From assembly GCF_019449565.1 (NCBI RefSeq), contig NZ_JAGRPM010000006.1, forward strand, positions 62,001 through 126,000: a stretch of DNA of 64,000 nucleotides, written 5' to 3'. This document shows positions 10,777 through 19,454 of this stretch, one piece after another (the stretch's first letter is position 1; each line of letters starts with the position of its first letter). Source of the DNA: Rhodoblastus sp. GTDB lineage: Bacteria > Pseudomonadota > Alphaproteobacteria > Rhizobiales > Beijerinckiaceae. A program made the position numbers and the translations under genes. Below the pieces are notes generated by a model that had not been told where the DNA came from, did no database searches, and worked only from the letters and a program-made list of their open reading frames with translations.

Positions 10777-10922
10777 GTTGCCCGTTTTCCCCCAATCATA
10801 GCTGCGTAGAACGGCGCCGCGTGTGAACTCGTTGGCGCCACCCGTCTCTGTGGCATGAGGTTGAGACTGGCTCCTTCGGGTCGGAAGCGGAACCCCATCC
10901 TCAGGCTGGTTGAGTCCAGCCG

Positions 10923-11408
10923 CTAGTCCATGCTGCGGTGATAGCCGCGGCGGTGATAGAGCAGGCTCGGCCCCTGGTCGCGACGTGCAACCGTCTCGAC
11001 CCTGCCGATGAGAATATGATGAGTTCCAACATCCTTCACGTCAATCAACCGGCAATCGAAACTGGCGAGCGCGTTTTCGAGCAGGGGCGAGCCAGTCAGG
11101 CCTTTGCGCCACGAGCCGTGGCTGAATTTTTGGGCAAAATGCTCATTCGTGCGGCCAGCGAAGATATCGGCGAGCTGCTGGTCTTCCGCGCCGAGCGAAT
11201 TGACACTGAACACCGCGTTTTCGAGAAAGCGCGCCGCTGACGGCGAATTGCGGTTGACGCAGACGAGCAAGGTTGGCGGATGGTCGGAAATCGAGGCCAA
11301 AGCGGTCACGGTCATGCCCGCGATCCCGGCCGGGCCATCGGTGGCGATGAGATGAACCGGCGAGGCGATCTCGCTCATCGCGTCGCGATAGGCTTGGGGA
11401 TCGAGCAT
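10923..11408 (-). CDS. Flavin reductase family protein
   Basis: A 161-residue flavin reductase-like FMN-binding domain protein. The pattern MSEIASPVHLIATDGPAGIAGMTVTALASISDHPPTLLVCVNRNSPSA, then FSVNSLGAEDQQLADIFAG and a C-terminal LLYHRRGYH, is that of the short-chain flavin reductases (HpaC/RutF type) that supply reduced flavin to two-component monooxygenases with NAD(P)H. An AGAGG sequence just before the codon-8 methionine of the longest frame fixes the start. No partner oxygenase lies alongside; the nearest flavin monooxygenase in the window is at 50.8 kb, and that is a single-component type. Confidence 0.88.
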   Translation of the reverse strand: MLDPQAYRDAMSEIASPVHLIATDGPAGIAGMTVTALASISDHPPTLLVCVNRNSPSAARFLENAVFSVNSLGAEDQQLADIFAGRTNEHFAQKFSHGSWRKGLTGSPLLENALASFDCRLIDVKDVGTHHILIGRVETVARRDQGPSLLYHRRGYHRSMD

Positions 11409-11585
11409 TACCACCTCTTCCGCGCGCAATCGGTCTCTCCGTCAGGCATGTTTCAGGCCGGTCTTAGCCGGAGCCCGTCCACAAGGAAACCCCACAGCCG
11501 CAAAAGGCCGCCAAAACCATAACATTGCGGCGCGGCGCGGCCCTTGCTAGCGTCACATGGCGCGCGCGCCGATTCTGGATGGCGA

Positions 11586-12500
11586 ATGGAAATCTTTCTG
11601 CAGCAGCTCATCAATGGCGTTACGCTCGGCTCGATCTACGGGCTGATCGCGATCGGCTATACGATGGTGTTCGGCATCATTGGCATGGTCAATTTCGCCC
11701 ATGGCGACGTGTTCATGCTGTCGGCCTTCATTGCGCTGCTGCTCCTGCTGCTGCTAACTCAAGTGCTGGGCCTGCCTGCCGGCCTCGCCTTCGTCCCCGT
11801 GCTTTTTGGGGCCATGTGCCTGACGGCGCTGTGGAATTTCGTGATCGAACGGGTCGCCTACCGCCGCCTGCGCGGCTCCTTCCGCCTCGCACCGCTGATC
11901 TCGGCCATCGGCATGTCGACTTTTCTGGCCAATTTCGTCACCGTGACCCAGGGGCCGAACAACAAGTCCATCCCGCCCCTGCTCGATCATATCATTCCGC
12001 TCACGACCGGCGGCGCCTATGACGTCACGCTGTCCTACAAGCAGATCCTGATCGTCGTCGTCACCGCGATTTTGCTCGCGGCCTTCTGGTTCGTGGTGCA
12101 AAAGACCTCGCTCGGCCGGGCGCAGCGCGCCTGCGAGCAGGACGCCAAAATGGCTTCTTTGCTGGGGGTGGACGTCAACCGCACCATCGCGCTCACCTTT
12201 GTCATCGGCGCGGCGCTGGCGGCGGTCGCGGGCTGCCTGTTCCTGCTGCAATATGGCGTGGTCAAATCCTCCGACGGCTTCGTGCCGGGCGTGAAGGCCT
12301 TTACGGCTGCGGTGCTCGGCGGCATCGGCTCGCTGCCGGGCGCAGTGCTTGGCGGGCTGGCGATCGGCCTGATCGAGACCCTTTGGGGGCAATATTTTTC
12401 GAGCGACTACAAGGATGTCGCGGCCTTTTCGATCCTGGCGATCACGCTGATCTTCATGCCTTCCGGCCTGCTGGGGCGGCCAGATGTCGAAAAGGTCTGA
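11586..12500 (+). CDS. livH: Branched-chain amino acid ABC transporter permease LivH
   Basis: A 304-residue polytopic permease. MEIFLQQLINGVTLGSIYGLIAIGYTMVFGIIGMVNFAHGD is the typical LivH start, and the EAA-like region GVKAFTAAVLGGIGSLPGAVLGGLAIGL is conserved. It forms the translocation channel with LivM. The ATG before EIFLQQ is chosen over an upstream ATG because homology begins there. The stop is 3 bp from the livM start. First gene of the livHMGF operon. Confidence 0.95.
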   Translation: MEIFLQQLINGVTLGSIYGLIAIGYTMVFGIIGMVNFAHGDVFMLSAFIALLLLLLLTQVLGLPAGLAFVPVLFGAMCLTALWNFVIERVAYRRLRGSFRLAPLISAIGMSTFLANFVTVTQGPNNKSIPPLLDHIIPLTTGGAYDVTLSYKQILIVVVTAILLAAFWFVVQKTSLGRAQRACEQDAKMASLLGVDVNRTIALTFVIGAALAAVAGCLFLLQYGVVKSSDGFVPGVKAFTAAVLGGIGSLPGAVLGGLAIGLIETLWGQYFSSDYKDVAAFSILAITLIFMPSGLLGRPDVEKV

Positions 12501-12503
12501 CAT

Positions 12504-13832
12504 TTGAGCGCGCCGCAGCCCCTCCTTTCTCGGGCCTTCAAGGAAGCAAGCCTCGCGGCGGTCATCGTCGGCGGCCTGAGCTATCCCATCATCGCCTTTC
12601 GCGCCGAGCCGGATTTCAACAACGCGCTGGCGCTGACCTCGCGCTGGCCGCTGTTCTTCATTTTCTGCGGGCTCGGCTTCGGCCTGCGCTTCCTGCTCAC
12701 GCTCTGGTCCGGACGGCCCAAGGCGGCGCGCGGCGAAGCGGCGCTCGCGCTTGAAAAACCAGGCGCAACGTCGAAAAACCGCTGGCTGGCGCCGCTCGGG
12801 CTCGCCGCCCTTATCGCCTATCCCATCGTCATCCTGGTTGTGCTCGGGCCGCAGGCCGCGCTGAAATGGGTCGATACTTTTGGCGTGCAGATCCTCCTTT
12901 ATATTCTGCTCGGCTGGGGGCTCAACATCGCGGTCGGCCTCGCGGGCCTGCTCGATCTCGGCTATGCCGCCTTCTATGCGGTCGGCGCCTATGCCTATGC
13001 CCTGCTCGTGCCCCTCACCGGCCTGTCCTTCTGGGCGCTGCTGCCTATCTGCGGCCTGCTCGCGGCTTTCTGGGGCTTCTGCATCGGCTTTCCCGTGCTG
13101 CGGCTGCGCGGCGATTATCTCGCCATCGTCACGCTGGCCTTCGCGGAAATCGTCCGCATCGTTCTGGTCAATTGGGACGTCGTGACCCATGGCGAGGCCG
13201 GCCTGTTCGGCTTTCCGCCGGTCACTTTTTTCGGCCTGCCCTTCATTCCGGGTCCGCGTGGCTTCGCGGCCCATTTCGGCCTGCCCTTCGCCGCTGTCCA
13301 CAAGCTGATCTTCCTCTATTTCGTGGTGCTGGCGCTGGCGCTGCTCGCCAATTTCGTTTCGATCCGGCTTCGCCGCCTGCCGCTCGGACGCGCCTGGGAG
13401 GCCCTGCGCGAAGATGAGATCGCCTGCCGTGCGCTCGGCCTCGACACCGCCAATATCAAGCTCACCGCCTTCGCGCTTGGAGCCTTTTTCGCCGGGATCG
13501 CGGGCTGCATCTTCGCCCTGCGCCAGGGCGTGGTGTCGCCGTCGAGCTTTACCTTCAACGAAAGCGCGACCATCCTCGCCATTGTCGTTCTGGGCGGGCG
13601 CGGCTCGCAATGGGGCGTGGCGCTGGCCGCCGTGCTGATCGTCGGCGCCTCGGAACTGCTGCGCGAACTCTCTTTCCTCAAGGCGATCTTCGGTCCCGAT
13701 TTCGATCCCGCGCAATATCGCATGCTGCTGGTCGGCCTCGCCATGGTGGCGATGATGAATTTCCGCCCGCGCGGCATCGTCTCGGCGCGCCAGCCGACCA
13801 TTACCCTTCCTCCCGTCGGAGGCAGGGCGTGA
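12504..13832 (+). CDS. livM: Branched-chain amino acid ABC transporter permease LivM
   Basis: A 442-residue permease starting at TTG directly after livH. An N-terminal extension with two or three hydrophobic segments (residues 10-70, Pfam LivHM N-terminal type) precedes the core permease, which contains LNIAVGLAGLLDLGYAAFYAVGAYAYALL and the ABC-contact loop ALREDEIACRALGLDTANIKLTAFALGAFFAGIAG. The C-terminal FILNESATILAIVVLGG-like segment is also typical. The stop overlaps the livG GTG start by 4 bp, indicating translational coupling. Confidence 0.94.
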   Translation: MSAPQPLLSRAFKEASLAAVIVGGLSYPIIAFRAEPDFNNALALTSRWPLFFIFCGLGFGLRFLLTLWSGRPKAARGEAALALEKPGATSKNRWLAPLGLAALIAYPIVILVVLGPQAALKWVDTFGVQILLYILLGWGLNIAVGLAGLLDLGYAAFYAVGAYAYALLVPLTGLSFWALLPICGLLAAFWGFCIGFPVLRLRGDYLAIVTLAFAEIVRIVLVNWDVVTHGEAGLFGFPPVTFFGLPFIPGPRGFAAHFGLPFAAVHKLIFLYFVVLALALLANFVSIRLRRLPLGRAWEALREDEIACRALGLDTANIKLTAFALGAFFAGIAGCIFALRQGVVSPSSFTFNESATILAIVVLGGRGSQWGVALAAVLIVGASELLRELSFLKAIFGPDFDPAQYRMLLVGLAMVAMMNFRPRGIVSARQPTITLPPVGGRA

Positions 13833-14758
13833 CCGCCCCGCGCTGGATCGCCGAGCCGCTGCTGCGGGTCGATCGCCTCACCATGCGCTTCGGCGGACTC
13901 GTCGCGGTCAATGATGTGTCCTTCTCGGTCGGGCGCGGCGACGTCACGGCGCTGATCGGCCCGAATGGCGCGGGCAAAACCACCCTTTTCAATTGCCTGA
14001 CCGGCTTCTACAAGCCGACCGTCGGCCGGATCGCCTTCTCTCAGAAGGGCTTGCAGGACGACAGCCGCATCGAGGCGCTGACCGCCTCGTCGCGCCGCTA
14101 TTCGCGCGACGGAGGCGAAGACCTGTTCCTGCTGGAGCGGATGCCCGATTACGAAATCGCCAGGAAGGCCAAGGTCGCCCGCACCTTCCAGAATATCCGC
14201 CTGTTCGCGGGCATGAGCGCGCTGGAAAATCTGATCGTCGCCCAGCATGTCGCACTGACTCCAGCCTCGGGCTACGGCCTGTTCGGCTTGCTGGGCCTGC
14301 CGATCTACCGCCGCGCGGAACAGGCCGCCGTGGCGAAAGCACAGCGATGGCTGGAGCGCATCGGCCTGCGCGACCGCGCCGACGATCCCGCAGGCGCTTT
14401 GCCTTACGGAGACCAGCGCCGGCTGGAGATCGCCCGCGCCATGTGCGCGGAGCCGAGCCTGCTCTGCCTCGACGAGCCCGCCGCTGGCTTGAATGGCCAC
14501 GAATCCGCCGAACTCGCGCAGCTCCTGCGCGAAATCCGCGATATAGACTGCGCCTCGATCCTGTTGATCGAGCATGACATGTCGGTAGTCATGGCCATTT
14601 CCGATCATATCGTCGTGCTCGACTATGGTCAGAAAATCGCCGACGGCGCGCCCGAGCAAGTGCGCGAGGACCCCGCCGTGATCGCGGCCTATCTCGGCGT
14701 CGAGGAGGCCGAGGCCGACGCCGTCGAATCCGCGCTGGGCATGGAGGAGCAAAAATGA
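13829..14758 (+). CDS. livG: Branched-chain amino acid ABC transporter ATP-binding protein LivG
   Basis: A 309-residue ABC ATPase. Walker A is GPNGAGKTT, the Q-loop is in RTFQNIRLF, the signature region is LPYGDQRRLEIARAM (G-D-Q-R variant typical of LivG), and Walker B is LLCLDEPAAGLN, followed by the H-loop IEHDM. The GTG start at 13829 overlaps the livM TGA; upstream extension in the same frame is open but lies inside livM. An insertion of about 30 residues (SSRRYSRDGGEDLFLLERMPDYE region) between Walker A and the Q-loop is longer than in E. coli LivG but common in alphaproteobacteria. Confidence 0.94.
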   Translation: MTAPRWIAEPLLRVDRLTMRFGGLVAVNDVSFSVGRGDVTALIGPNGAGKTTLFNCLTGFYKPTVGRIAFSQKGLQDDSRIEALTASSRRYSRDGGEDLFLLERMPDYEIARKAKVARTFQNIRLFAGMSALENLIVAQHVALTPASGYGLFGLLGLPIYRRAEQAAVAKAQRWLERIGLRDRADDPAGALPYGDQRRLEIARAMCAEPSLLCLDEPAAGLNGHESAELAQLLREIRDIDCASILLIEHDMSVVMAISDHIVVLDYGQKIADGAPEQVREDPAVIAAYLGVEEAEADAVESALGMEEQK

Positions 14759-15492
14759 GCGCCCTGCTCTCCATTCGCGGCGCAACGGCCTATTATGGCG
14801 CCGTCCAGGCGCTGAAAGGCGTCGATCTCGACGTCGGACAGGGCGAGATCGTGGCGCTGATTGGCGCCAATGGCGCCGGCAAATCCACCTTGATGATGAG
14901 CGTGTTCGGCGCGCCGCGTCTGAGCAGCGGCAGCATCATTTATGACGGCCGCAACATAACCGATCTGCCGACCCATGAAATCGCGCGGCTTTCTATCGCG
15001 CAATCACCGGAAGGACGGCGCATTTTCGCGCGCATGACCGTTTACGAAAATCTGCAAATGGGCGCGGCGGTGGCGCGTTTCGACCGTTCTCAGGAAAATC
15101 TGTTCGAGGAAAATCTCGAACGGGTCTTCGCCATATTCCCTCGGCTGAAAGAACGCGTGGGACAGCGCGGCGGCACCTTGTCCGGCGGAGAGCAGCAAAT
15201 GCTGGCCATCGCCCGCGCCCTCATGAGCCGGCCCAAGCTGTTGCTGCTCGACGAGCCCTCGCTCGGCCTCGCGCCGCTGATCTGCAAACAGATTTTCGAG
15301 GTCGTGCGGCGGCTCAACAAGGAGGAAGGCCTTTCGGTCTTTCTGGTCGAGCAGGACGCGCATCACGCGCTCAAGCTGGCGGATCGCGGCTATGTCATGG
15401 TCAATGGCGCCATCGCGCTGCAGGGACCGGGACGCGAATTGCTGCGTGACCCCAAGATCCGCGCCGCCTATCTCGAAGGGGGCGCGCATTGA
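14755..15492 (+). CDS. livF: Branched-chain amino acid ABC transporter ATP-binding protein LivF
   Basis: A 245-residue ABC ATPase. Walker A GANGAGKST, Q-loop IAQSPEGRRIF, signature LSGGEQQMLAIARAL, Walker B LLLLDEPSLGLAP and H-loop VEQDAHHAL are all intact. The ATG overlaps the livG TGA. It pairs with LivG to power uptake of leucine, isoleucine, valine or other substrates delivered by the LivK-type binding protein; in this lineage some Liv systems carry urea, short-chain amides or other amino acids, so substrate is not certain. Confidence 0.95.
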   Translation: MSALLSIRGATAYYGAVQALKGVDLDVGQGEIVALIGANGAGKSTLMMSVFGAPRLSSGSIIYDGRNITDLPTHEIARLSIAQSPEGRRIFARMTVYENLQMGAAVARFDRSQENLFEENLERVFAIFPRLKERVGQRGGTLSGGEQQMLAIARALMSRPKLLLLDEPSLGLAPLICKQIFEVVRRLNKEEGLSVFLVEQDAHHALKLADRGYVMVNGAIALQGPGRELLRDPKIRAAYLEGGAH

Positions 15493-15797
15493 ACGAGAGC
15501 GTCATCCTGGGCGATCCGCGCGTCTTCATTGGCGTGACTTTGCTGCTGGGCGGTCTCGCCTCCTTCGCCGCCGGTCGCGCCGTGGCGAGCACATGGCGCC
15601 CGCTCTGGCTGCTGCCGCTCTATGGCCTTCCCCTGGCCTTCGCCATGCGATTTTTGCATTGGTCGCTGTTCGGCGAGCCCCTCGCCGCGCCGGCCGCCGC
15701 GCTCGTCGCCTATGCCTGGACGCTCGCCGTGCAGGGCCTCGCCTGGCGCGCCACACATGGCGCGCTGGTGAAAAAGCAATATCCGTGGCTGATCTGA
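15489..15797 (+). CDS. Small membrane protein of the liv operon (DUF6867-like)
   Basis: A 102-residue protein with about three hydrophobic segments (residues 12-30, 38-56 and 66-85), translationally coupled to livF through an overlapping TTG start. The sequence (DPRVFIGVTLLLGGLASFAAGRAVASTWRP) resembles the small membrane proteins that follow livF in many Hyphomicrobiales, which I believe are annotated as DUF6867; that family name is from memory. Its position at the end of livHMGF suggests an accessory role in assembly or regulation of the transporter, but nothing in the sequence states the mechanism. Confidence 0.8.
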   Translation: MNESVILGDPRVFIGVTLLLGGLASFAAGRAVASTWRPLWLLPLYGLPLAFAMRFLHWSLFGEPLAAPAAALVAYAWTLAVQGLAWRATHGALVKKQYPWLI

Positions 15798-15901
15798 GGC
15801 GGCGGCAGCTTTTTTAGCGATTTTTCGGTTCGCGGAAGGTGACCGGCCCAGCGGGGCGCGATATAGTTCAAAAAGGCTGGAATCCTTGAGGGAGACGCCA
15901 G

Positions 15902-16387
15902 ATGCCCCGCCTGCTCATTGTCCTGCTCGCGACCTCTCTGGCCGGCGCCTTCGCCGGTGCCGAGGCTGCGCCGATTTCGCCGTCGGGTCTGCGCAACGAA
16001 CAACCGGTCCCGATAGTCCAGGTCTACTTTGACGAAACCTATCCGCATCGCCATCATGACTGGCGCGCCTGGCGGCGCTATCCACCCGGTTACGGCGCTG
16101 AATCTGGTCCGGCGGTTCTCGGCGTCCTCGTTGGCGGCTTGCTGACCAATCCCTGCTTCTCCGGCGGCTGCTATTACGACCCTCGCGACGCCTGTTATCC
16201 GGGCCTCTCCTGCAGCGGAAGCTGGGGCGGCGCGACGGCGGCGGACGAGCACGCCATTCTGGACGCTTACCAGGCGATGTCTAGACAGGCCGCCAAAGCG
16301 GCGGTTTCCTCGGTCATGATTGATCCTGGAAGCCGGGCAGCGCGTCATGGAACACACAAGCAGCGCCAAGTTCACGACCAGAAGTAG
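15902..16387 (+). CDS. Small secreted protein with Cys/Tyr motif, family unknown
   Basis: A 161-residue exported protein with a clear signal peptide (residues 1-22, ending AGAEA). The mature part has a charged, His/Tyr/Arg-rich stretch (YPHRHHDWRAWRRYPPGYG), then a hydrophobic AVLGVLVGGLLTNPCFSGGCYYDP block with paired cysteines, and a low-complexity Ala/Lys tail. The VGGLLxNxC..GxCYY block recurs in the secreted protein at 16759-17292, so the two are related. A GAGGGAGA sequence precedes the ATG. Likely periplasmic or surface protein; function unknown. Confidence 0.7.
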   Translation: MPRLLIVLLATSLAGAFAGAEAAPISPSGLRNEQPVPIVQVYFDETYPHRHHDWRAWRRYPPGYGAESGPAVLGVLVGGLLTNPCFSGGCYYDPRDACYPGLSCSGSWGGATAADEHAILDAYQAMSRQAAKAAVSSVMIDPGSRAARHGTHKQRQVHDQK

Positions 16388-16758
16388 GTCCTAAGCATCG
16401 GCTTCGAAAGCCCTGCCCGCGCGGAGGCGCCGCCGCGCGGCGCGAATTACGGCGATTTTCCTGGCCACTTTTCCTTTCTGGCGCAGCCCAGGCCCAAATC
16501 AAGCAAAATCCCTGAATCTCGAAACAACGCCTCAAATTTGCGGTCGTCTCACCGCTATTTGGCGCCATTCCAGCATCGCCGGATCTGGCGTCGGAATGGC
16601 GCCGTGATTATATGCTTGGGGAAGGTTGTGCGCTTTTGTGCGCGCCAATGAGCGACAGTTCGCTCCCGTGACCTTTCCCGACGCCACTTGCGCCCGAAAT
16701 GTCATTCAGCGTTCCAGTCATGCTCCAACGGACGCGCTCGATCGGGAGGGCGCCGAAA
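16388..16758. other. Gene-poor interval of 371 bp with one inverted repeat
   Basis: No convincing reading frame is seen here on either strand; the open frames are short and lack family features. The only structured element is an 11 bp inverted repeat at 16561-16603. The interval probably contains the 3' end of the preceding transcript and the promoter of the His-rich secreted protein gene. Confidence 0.6.
16561..16603. repeat. 11 bp inverted repeat (GGCGCCATTCC/GGAATGGCGCC)
   Basis: Perfect 11 bp arms are separated by 21 bp. There is no T-tract, so it is not a standard intrinsic terminator. It lies about 155 bp before the next start codon and could be an operator or an mRNA stem-loop. Confidence 0.55.
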
Positions 16759-17292
16759 ATGCTCAGAATATTCACAAGTTTGCTCGCTATCTCTTTAGCG
16801 TTCTGCAATTTTGCGAGCAATTCCGCCCGCGCCGCGCCATTGGGCTTGCCGAGGCCTGTCTATGACTCTTCGCCGGCGCCAATCGAGAAAGTCGCCTACT
16901 ACTATCATCACCCCTATCACCGTCATTATTACCACCACTATTATCGCCACCGCCATTATTATCGACACCACCACTATTATCGTCACCATCGGTATTATTA
17001 CGGCAGCAACGCAGCGGCTGCGGCGTTTTTCGGCGCCGCTGTCGGCGGCTTACTGAGCAACAGCTGCTATTATGGAAACTGCGGTTATTACGGTTATGGC
17101 GGCTACCCGGGTTACGGTTACGGCGTCTATGGTGGTTACCCAGCCTATGGTTACGGCGGCTATGGCGGCCATTGGCGCCACGCGGGCTACTATGGCGGAC
17201 GCGGTTTTGGCGGCTTCCACGGTGGCGGATTCCATGGCGGCGGCTTTCACGGCGGAGGTTTCCGCGGCGGCGGATTCCGCGCCCATCGCTGA
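16759..17292 (+). CDS. Secreted His/Tyr/Gly-rich repetitive protein
   Basis: A 177-residue protein with a signal peptide (MLRIFTSLLAISLAFC..SARAAP). The mature region has three zones: a His/Tyr/Arg zone (residues about 45-80, repeating HYYRH-like units), a short hydrophobic zone AAFFGAAVGGLLSNSCYYGNCGYYG with two cysteines, and a Gly/Tyr then GGGFHGGGF repeat tail. The composition suits metal binding or a surface or matrix protein. The ATG at 16759 has GGGAGG upstream; a longer frame start at 16699 would spoil the signal peptide. It is related to the protein at 15902-16387 through the VGGLL..C..C block. Function unknown. Confidence 0.75.
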   Translation: MLRIFTSLLAISLAFCNFASNSARAAPLGLPRPVYDSSPAPIEKVAYYYHHPYHRHYYHHYYRHRHYYRHHHYYRHHRYYYGSNAAAAAFFGAAVGGLLSNSCYYGNCGYYGYGGYPGYGYGVYGGYPAYGYGGYGGHWRHAGYYGGRGFGGFHGGGFHGGGFHGGGFRGGGFRAHR

Positions 17293-17393
17293 TCGGCGGA
17301 GCGGCTTGTTACGCAGAGGCCGCGAAATTGATCGACAACCCGCGTGACCGTGGGCAAGATCGGCCCGATCAACAATGGCGCCGGAGCCGATTC

Positions 17394-18518
17394 ATGCGAA
17401 GAAATTTAGGGGCCTGCTTAGGGGCCGGTCTGGCCGCAGTCCTTTGGTCTGGCGTCGCCCAGGCCCAGATCAAGATGGGCGTCGGCGCGCCGGTGACCGG
17501 CCCGGACGCGGCCTTCGGCCTCCAGCTCAAGAATGGCGCGGAACAGGCCGTGGCGGACATCAACGCCTCGGGCGGCATCCTCGGGCAGAAGGTCACGCTC
17601 AAGATTGGCGACGACGCCGCCGACGCCAAGCAGGGCCGCTCGGTCGCCAATCAATTCGTCGGCGATGGCGTGACCTTCGTCGTCGGCCATTTCAATTCGT
17701 CGGTCACCATGCCGGCTTCCGACGCCTATAACGAGGCGGGCGTGCTCGAGATCACTCCCGGCTCGACCAATCCGCAGATTACCGAGCGCGGCTATCCTAT
17801 GCTGTTCCGCACCTGCGGGCGCGACGATCAGCAGGGCGCGGTGGCGGCCGCCTATCTCGTCGCCCACGCCAAGGGCAAGAAGATCGCCATCCTCCACGAC
17901 AAATCGACCTATGGCAAAGGCCTCGCCGACGAGACGCGCAAGGCGCTCGTCGCCGCAGGCGTCCGCGACGTCATGTATGAGGGGCTGAACAAGGGCGAGA
18001 AGGATTTTTCCGCCATCGTCTCCAAGCTCAAGTCGGTGGACGCCGATATTGTCTTTTACGGCGGCGTCCATACCGAGGGCGGGTTGCTGGTGCGGCAGAT
18101 GCGCGACCAGGGCGTCAAGGCCGTGCTGATGGGCGGCGACGGCATCGCCAGCCAGGAATTCGCCGCCATCGCCGGGCCGGGCGTCGAAGGCACGCTGATG
18201 ACCTTCCCGCCGGACCCGCGCCTGCGCCCGGAAGCCGCCGCCGTGGTCAAGGAATTCGAGGCGAAGAACTACAATCCGGAAACCTATACGCTCTATAGCT
18301 ATGCCGCCGTGCAGGCGATCAAGCAGGGCATCGAAAAGGCCAAGTCGACCGATCCTGTGGCGGTCGCCAAGGCGCTGCATGAGGGCGGGCCGTTCAACAC
18401 GGTCGTGGGCGACCTGTCCTTCGACGCCAAGGGCGACGTTACCCGCGCCGATTATGTCGTCTATGAATGGCGCAAGGGCCCGGACGGCAAAATCAGCTAT
18501 GTCCAGCTTGACAAATAA
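17394..18518 (+). CDS. livK: Branched-chain amino acid ABC transporter substrate-binding protein
   Basis: A 374-residue periplasmic binding protein with a signal peptide (residues 1-23, ending AQA). The type I fold is shown by IKMGVGAPVTGPDAAFGLQLKNGAEQAVADINASGGI, VVGHFNSSVTMPASDAYNEAGVLEITPGSTNPQITERG, and YGKGLADETRKAL. It delivers the ligand to LivHMGF. The longer in-frame extension upstream overlaps the His-rich gene and lacks a signal peptide at its start, so ATG 17394 is used. A terminator follows. Its separation from livHMGF by two unrelated secreted-protein genes is unusual. Confidence 0.93.
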   Translation: MRRNLGACLGAGLAAVLWSGVAQAQIKMGVGAPVTGPDAAFGLQLKNGAEQAVADINASGGILGQKVTLKIGDDAADAKQGRSVANQFVGDGVTFVVGHFNSSVTMPASDAYNEAGVLEITPGSTNPQITERGYPMLFRTCGRDDQQGAVAAAYLVAHAKGKKIAILHDKSTYGKGLADETRKALVAAGVRDVMYEGLNKGEKDFSAIVSKLKSVDADIVFYGGVHTEGGLLVRQMRDQGVKAVLMGGDGIASQEFAAIAGPGVEGTLMTFPPDPRLRPEAAAVVKEFEAKNYNPETYTLYSYAAVQAIKQGIEKAKSTDPVAVAKALHEGGPFNTVVGDLSFDAKGDVTRADYVVYEWRKGPDGKISYVQLDK

Positions 18519-18578
18519 TCTGCGATTTTATAGTTAACAGTTTGTTCAAGCGACAAAATAGACCTGAACCATAGCACG

Positions 18579-18610
18579 AAGGGGTCGGTGCCGCCGGCCC
18601 CTTTCCTTTT
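18579..18610 (+). terminator. Rho-independent terminator of livK
   Basis: A 10 bp stem (AAGGGGTCGG / CCGGCCCCTT with one T-G wobble) and a 5-nt loop are followed by TCCTTTT. It lies 60 bp after livK. Confidence 0.82.
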
Positions 18611-18616
18611 GTTCGC

Positions 18617-19348
18617 TCAGCCCAGCGTGGCGAGGCCCGGAAAGGTCTGGAGCAGCCAGAAGCTGACATTCTGGATGCCGCCGGTGAGGAACATCACGCC
18701 GGTGATCACCAGCAGCACGCCGACGACGCGCTCGACCTTGCCGAAATGAGCCTTGAACCGCTTCAGGAAATGGACGAACGGCTCCATCGCCAGCGCCGCC
18801 AGCAGAAACGGCAGGCCAAGCCCGAAGGAATAGACCGCGAGCAGGCCGGCGCCGCGCGCCACCGTATCCTCGGAGGAGGCTACGGCGAGAATGGCGGCGA
18901 GGATCGGGCCGATGCAGGGCGTCCAGCCGAAGGCGAAGGCCAGGCCCATGACATAGGCGCCCCAGAGGCCGATCGGCTTTTCGACGCTGACCCGCTTCTC
19001 GCGATACATCAGGCTGAGCTGAAACACGCCCAGAAAGTGCAGGCCCATCCCGATAATGGCGAGCCCCGCCAGCGTCGTAAGCAGCGGCAGATAGGCGCGC
19101 ACGGTCTGGCCGAGCGCGGAAGCCGTCGCGCCGAGCAGCACGAAAACCGTGGAAAAGCCAAGCACGAACAGAATCGCCGCGATCAGCGTATCGCGGCGCG
19201 CGCGCCGCTCGCCGCCCTCGACCAGCTCTTCCAGCCCCGCGCCGGCGATGAAGGTAAGATAAGGCGGGACCAGCGGCAGCACGCAGGGGCTAAGAAAGGA
19301 CAGCAGCCCGGCAAGGGCCGCCGCCGAAAGGGTCACATTGCTGCTCAT
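18617..19348 (-). CDS. ccdA: Cytochrome c biogenesis protein CcdA (DsbD-type thiol transporter)
   Basis: A 243-residue six-helix membrane protein. The two redox cysteines lie in the expected helices: FLSPCVLPLVPPYLTF near residue 22 and FGWTPCIGPILAAI near residue 145. CcdA carries reducing equivalents from cytosolic thioredoxin to periplasmic apocytochrome c haem-attachment thioredoxins. The gene stands alone between convergent livK and divergent peptidase genes. It may help mature c-type cytochromes such as the one encoded at 54.4 kb. Confidence 0.93.
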   Translation of the reverse strand: MSSNVTLSAAALAGLLSFLSPCVLPLVPPYLTFIAGAGLEELVEGGERRARRDTLIAAILFVLGFSTVFVLLGATASALGQTVRAYLPLLTTLAGLAIIGMGLHFLGVFQLSLMYREKRVSVEKPIGLWGAYVMGLAFAFGWTPCIGPILAAILAVASSEDTVARGAGLLAVYSFGLGLPFLLAALAMEPFVHFLKRFKAHFGKVERVVGVLLVITGVMFLTGGIQNVSFWLLQTFPGLATLG

Positions 19349-19454
19349 GCATCATTCCTGGCGTCGCGACGGCGCATTTTTCGGCCGCGCGAATAGTTCT
19401 GCGAGATATCTGCTTATACGATAGAATTCGTGCATCATTTCAAGCCCGGAAAAA

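Noticed and set aside
11754..14785. Long minus-strand frames (653 and 489 codons) across livH-livG
   Set aside because: They are antisense to intact liv genes; the translation is low-complexity and charged.
15784..15812. Weak terminator-like GCTG...CAGC followed by TTTTTT after the small liv membrane protein gene
   Set aside because: The stem is only 4 bp with a long loop, too weak to call although the T-run is good.
16900..17285. Short tandem repeats that might suggest a CRISPR array or satellite
   Set aside because: They are codon-level repeats (His/Tyr, then Gly-Gly-Phe-His) within a translated secreted protein. There are no regular spacers.
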